From contig JAPLAM010000093.1 in NCBI GenBank assembly GCA_026393275.1, forward strand, positions 1 through 54,761: a stretch of 54,761 nt of DNA, written 5' to 3'. This document shows, piece by piece, positions 51,132-54,761 of this stretch. The position numbers and the translations under genes are program-made. This DNA is from Arthrobacter sp. GTDB lineage: Bacteria; Actinomycetota; Actinomycetes; Actinomycetales; Micrococcaceae. The notes under the pieces are model-generated. The model did not search any database and was not told the origin of the DNA. It worked only from the letters and a program-made list of their open reading frames with translations. Position 1 is the first letter of the stretch. Every line of letters begins with the position of its first letter.

Positions 51132-54761
<3,630 letters not shown>

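Overview
The window reads as chromosomal DNA of a high-GC actinobacterium of the Micrococcaceae, most likely Arthrobacter or a close relative. The evidence is the strong GC bias in third codon positions, frequent GTG and TTG starts, many leaderless promoters of the TAnnnT type, a Kgd-type 2-oxoglutarate decarboxylase, a SigR/RsrA-type redox sigma pair, a SAM-IV riboswitch, the actinobacterial ribosomal microprotein bL37 and a tmRNA tag ending in FALAA. No tRNA, rRNA, CRISPR array, prophage or insertion sequence was seen. Most of the window is core genome.

Layout. 1-5048: cell-surface functions: a GH25 lysozyme with LGFP repeats that runs off the left edge, UDP-glucose 4-epimerase (galE) and a secreted polysaccharide deacetylase. 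5592-10398: a Tad (Flp-type) pilus operon (ATPase, two TadB/TadC membrane proteins, a pilin-like peptide, two TadE-like proteins, one TadG-like protein). 10499-15946: prfB, then ftsE-ftsX-M23 peptidase (divisome-linked cell-wall hydrolysis), then smpB-ssrA (trans-translation). 16018-21125: small unknown proteins, an MFS exporter and a reverse-strand operon mntH-mntR-crcB-crcB with a probable MntR operator at its promoter. 21135-23584: a methyltransferase, and a class-V aminotransferase controlled by a SAM-IV riboswitch with a terminator. 23677-27615: reverse-strand run DoxX-aroA-rsgA-hisN.

27685-30796: sigR-rsrA with what looks like a sigma-R-type promoter and alternative upstream starts, the 24-residue ribosomal protein bL37, and a padR/DUF4097 pair whose promoter is covered by three copies of a GATATATC operator. 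30797-35427: a GDSL-like protein lacking its catalytic Ser and His, and kgd. 35577-39757: guaB1 and two CNNM/CorC membrane proteins behind a long leader. 39777-44113: Zur-type operator, znuA-znuC-znuB, an HslJ-like lipoprotein and zur. 44221-46902: MBL hydrolase, a Cds1-like cysteine desulfhydrase and a divergent rhodanese. 46604-48722: a DUF222/HNH nuclease gene whose reading frame runs into the rhodanese gene on the opposite strand, preceded by a small unknown gene carrying a similar start region. 48765-54761: LysE-type exporter, alcohol dehydrogenase, HIT protein and an HrpA helicase that runs off the right edge.

The most interesting items are regulatory: the sigR dual-start arrangement, the SAM-IV riboswitch with its terminator, the Mn/fluoride operon, the triple PadR operator, the palindrome between the divergent sulfur genes, and the degenerate GDSL protein. 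I found no clear unknown multi-gene system.
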